A DNA stretch of 13,960 bases from CAYMST01 sp964393115 (GTDB lineage Bacteria; Bacteroidota; Bacteroidia; Cytophagales; Cyclobacteriaceae). A program made the position numbers and the translations under genes. The stretch covers positions 1-13,960 of the forward strand of contig CAYMST010000117.1 of NCBI GenBank assembly GCA_964393115.1, written 5' to 3'. The first letter of the stretch is position 1. Each line of letters starts with the position of its first letter. Below are positions 13,535 through 13,960 of this stretch, in pieces. The notes under the pieces are model-generated. The model was not told the origin of the DNA. It searched no databases and was given only the letters and a program-made list of their open reading frames with translations.

Positions 13535-13879
13535 ACTAATAATCTCGGAGCAAGTCCATAAAGCGCTAGTCTAGCTAAGTTCCTCCTATTCGATCCGGGT
13601 AATGAGTTCACAAAGACATACGGTAAACCTAAACACTTTAGTGACTACCATGAAGGATCTGGAGCTCTTAATTCTTCGAGGCATACTTTCTCCCCTCCCC
13701 CCCCCCCATCGCAATCTGATTTTAGAACGAACCAAACGTGGTTTTAAAGTTCACACACATAAAACTTACTTATCGACGCTATAAAAAGGTTAAAAGAATC
13801 TGATGTAACAATTCTTGAAAACGGCAAGTTTATATAAGTGAAATTTAATTTTAATCTGTTTTAACATAAATTATCACTT
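13535..13879. other. 345-bp spacer with overlapping small open frames and a poly-C tract
   Basis: Two overlapping plus-strand frames of about 60 codons are open here: one from an ATG at 13602 to 13784, the other from 13562 to a TAA at 13745-13747. Both run through the C homopolymer at 13697-13707. Neither resembles a known family and neither has a convincing ribosome-binding context. I treat them as unsupported. The final 70 bp are AT-rich and should contain the promoter of the lipoprotein at 13880, but no clear box is visible. Confidence 0.5.
13697..13707 (+). repeat. 11-base C homopolymer
   Basis: A run of eleven C residues, preceded by CCCCT, in an AT-rich surrounding. Such tracts are prone to slippage in replication and to sequencing error. 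It lies between the NTF2-like gene and the start of the lipoprotein gene, inside two unsupported open frames. Confidence 0.9.
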
Positions 13880-13960
13880 ATGAGATTTTTCGTTGTAATC
13901 GCGTCATTAGTACTGCTGACCCTTTTACAAGGCTGTGCAGTGGTAAGGCCGGGTGAAGCG
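13880..13960 (+). CDS. Lipoprotein start, probably SPFH/prohibitin-family protein (partial)
   Basis: 27 codons to the right edge. A lipoprotein signal is clear: MRFFVV, a hydrophobic core IASLVLLTLLQ and Cys19 in the lipobox LLQGC. The first mature residues are CAVVRPGEA. I recall Bacteroidota prohibitin/SPFH-domain lipoproteins that begin with a very similar 'CAVV..GE.GVKR' segment right after the lipid cysteine, so this is the preferred assignment. With eight mature residues it is only a suggestion. The ATG at 13880 fits the signal peptide exactly. Confidence 0.6.
   Translation, partial: MRFFVVIASLVLLTLLQGCAVVRPGEA

Noticed and set aside
13602..13784. 60-codon open frame containing the poly-C tract
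   Set aside because: No family, no ribosome-binding context, and a second frame is equally open across the same stretch.
1..13960. CRISPR array, tRNA/rRNA genes, complete insertion sequence, phage or defence island
   Set aside because: No regularly spaced repeats, tRNA cloverleaf, transposase domains or known defence domains were seen on either strand.

Overview
The window looks like chromosomal DNA of a free-living member of the Bacteroidota, probably an aquatic Cytophagales-type genome. The order is inference. The phylum rests on a C-terminal type IX secretion (T9SS) sorting domain on a secreted glycoside hydrolase, a promoter style close to the Bacteroidota TAnnTTTG box, weak or absent Shine-Dalgarno sequences, low GC, and several small lipoproteins and barrel proteins of Bacteroidota style. 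I saw no tRNA, rRNA, CRISPR array, complete insertion sequence, prophage gene or defence system.

Layout. Left end: the start of an A-type Fe-S carrier gene (minus strand, runs off the edge) diverges from thiL (thiamine-monophosphate kinase). Next is a 359-bp gap with a compact, highly structured GC-rich element that looks like a non-coding RNA. Then come a small charged helical protein (plus) and pgi (glucose-6-phosphate isomerase, minus), whose stop codons overlap. The gap upstream of pgi contains a clear decayed sulfatase C-terminus. A tightly spaced pair follows: a small lipoprotein and an outer-membrane beta-barrel protein.

Middle. From about 5242 to 6912 the region is gene-poor. It holds one supportable gene, a 50-residue cysteine-rich lipoprotein with its own terminator, and otherwise inverted repeats and possible coding debris. 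A CobW/COG0523-type GTPase with a degenerate metal-binding motif follows, then another debris-bearing gap.

Right half. All genes are on the plus strand: a T9SS-exported clan GH-A glycoside hydrolase (arabinofuranosidase-like), a DUF4328 membrane protein, a secreted serine hydrolase of the beta-lactamase class C fold with two C-terminal lipocalin-like domains, an NTF2-like (DUF4440) protein, a stretch with an 11-C homopolymer, and the start of a lipoprotein gene that is probably an SPFH/prohibitin-family member.

How the genes fit together. Apart from the lipoprotein/barrel pair there is no convincing operon. Most genes are separate units with long AT-rich spacers. Housekeeping genes (Fe-S assembly, thiamine, glycolysis) alternate with envelope and secreted proteins. 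I found no multi-gene new system. The most interesting items are the structured RNA-like element, the Cys-rich mini-lipoprotein, the divergent CobW-like GTPase and the poly-C tract.
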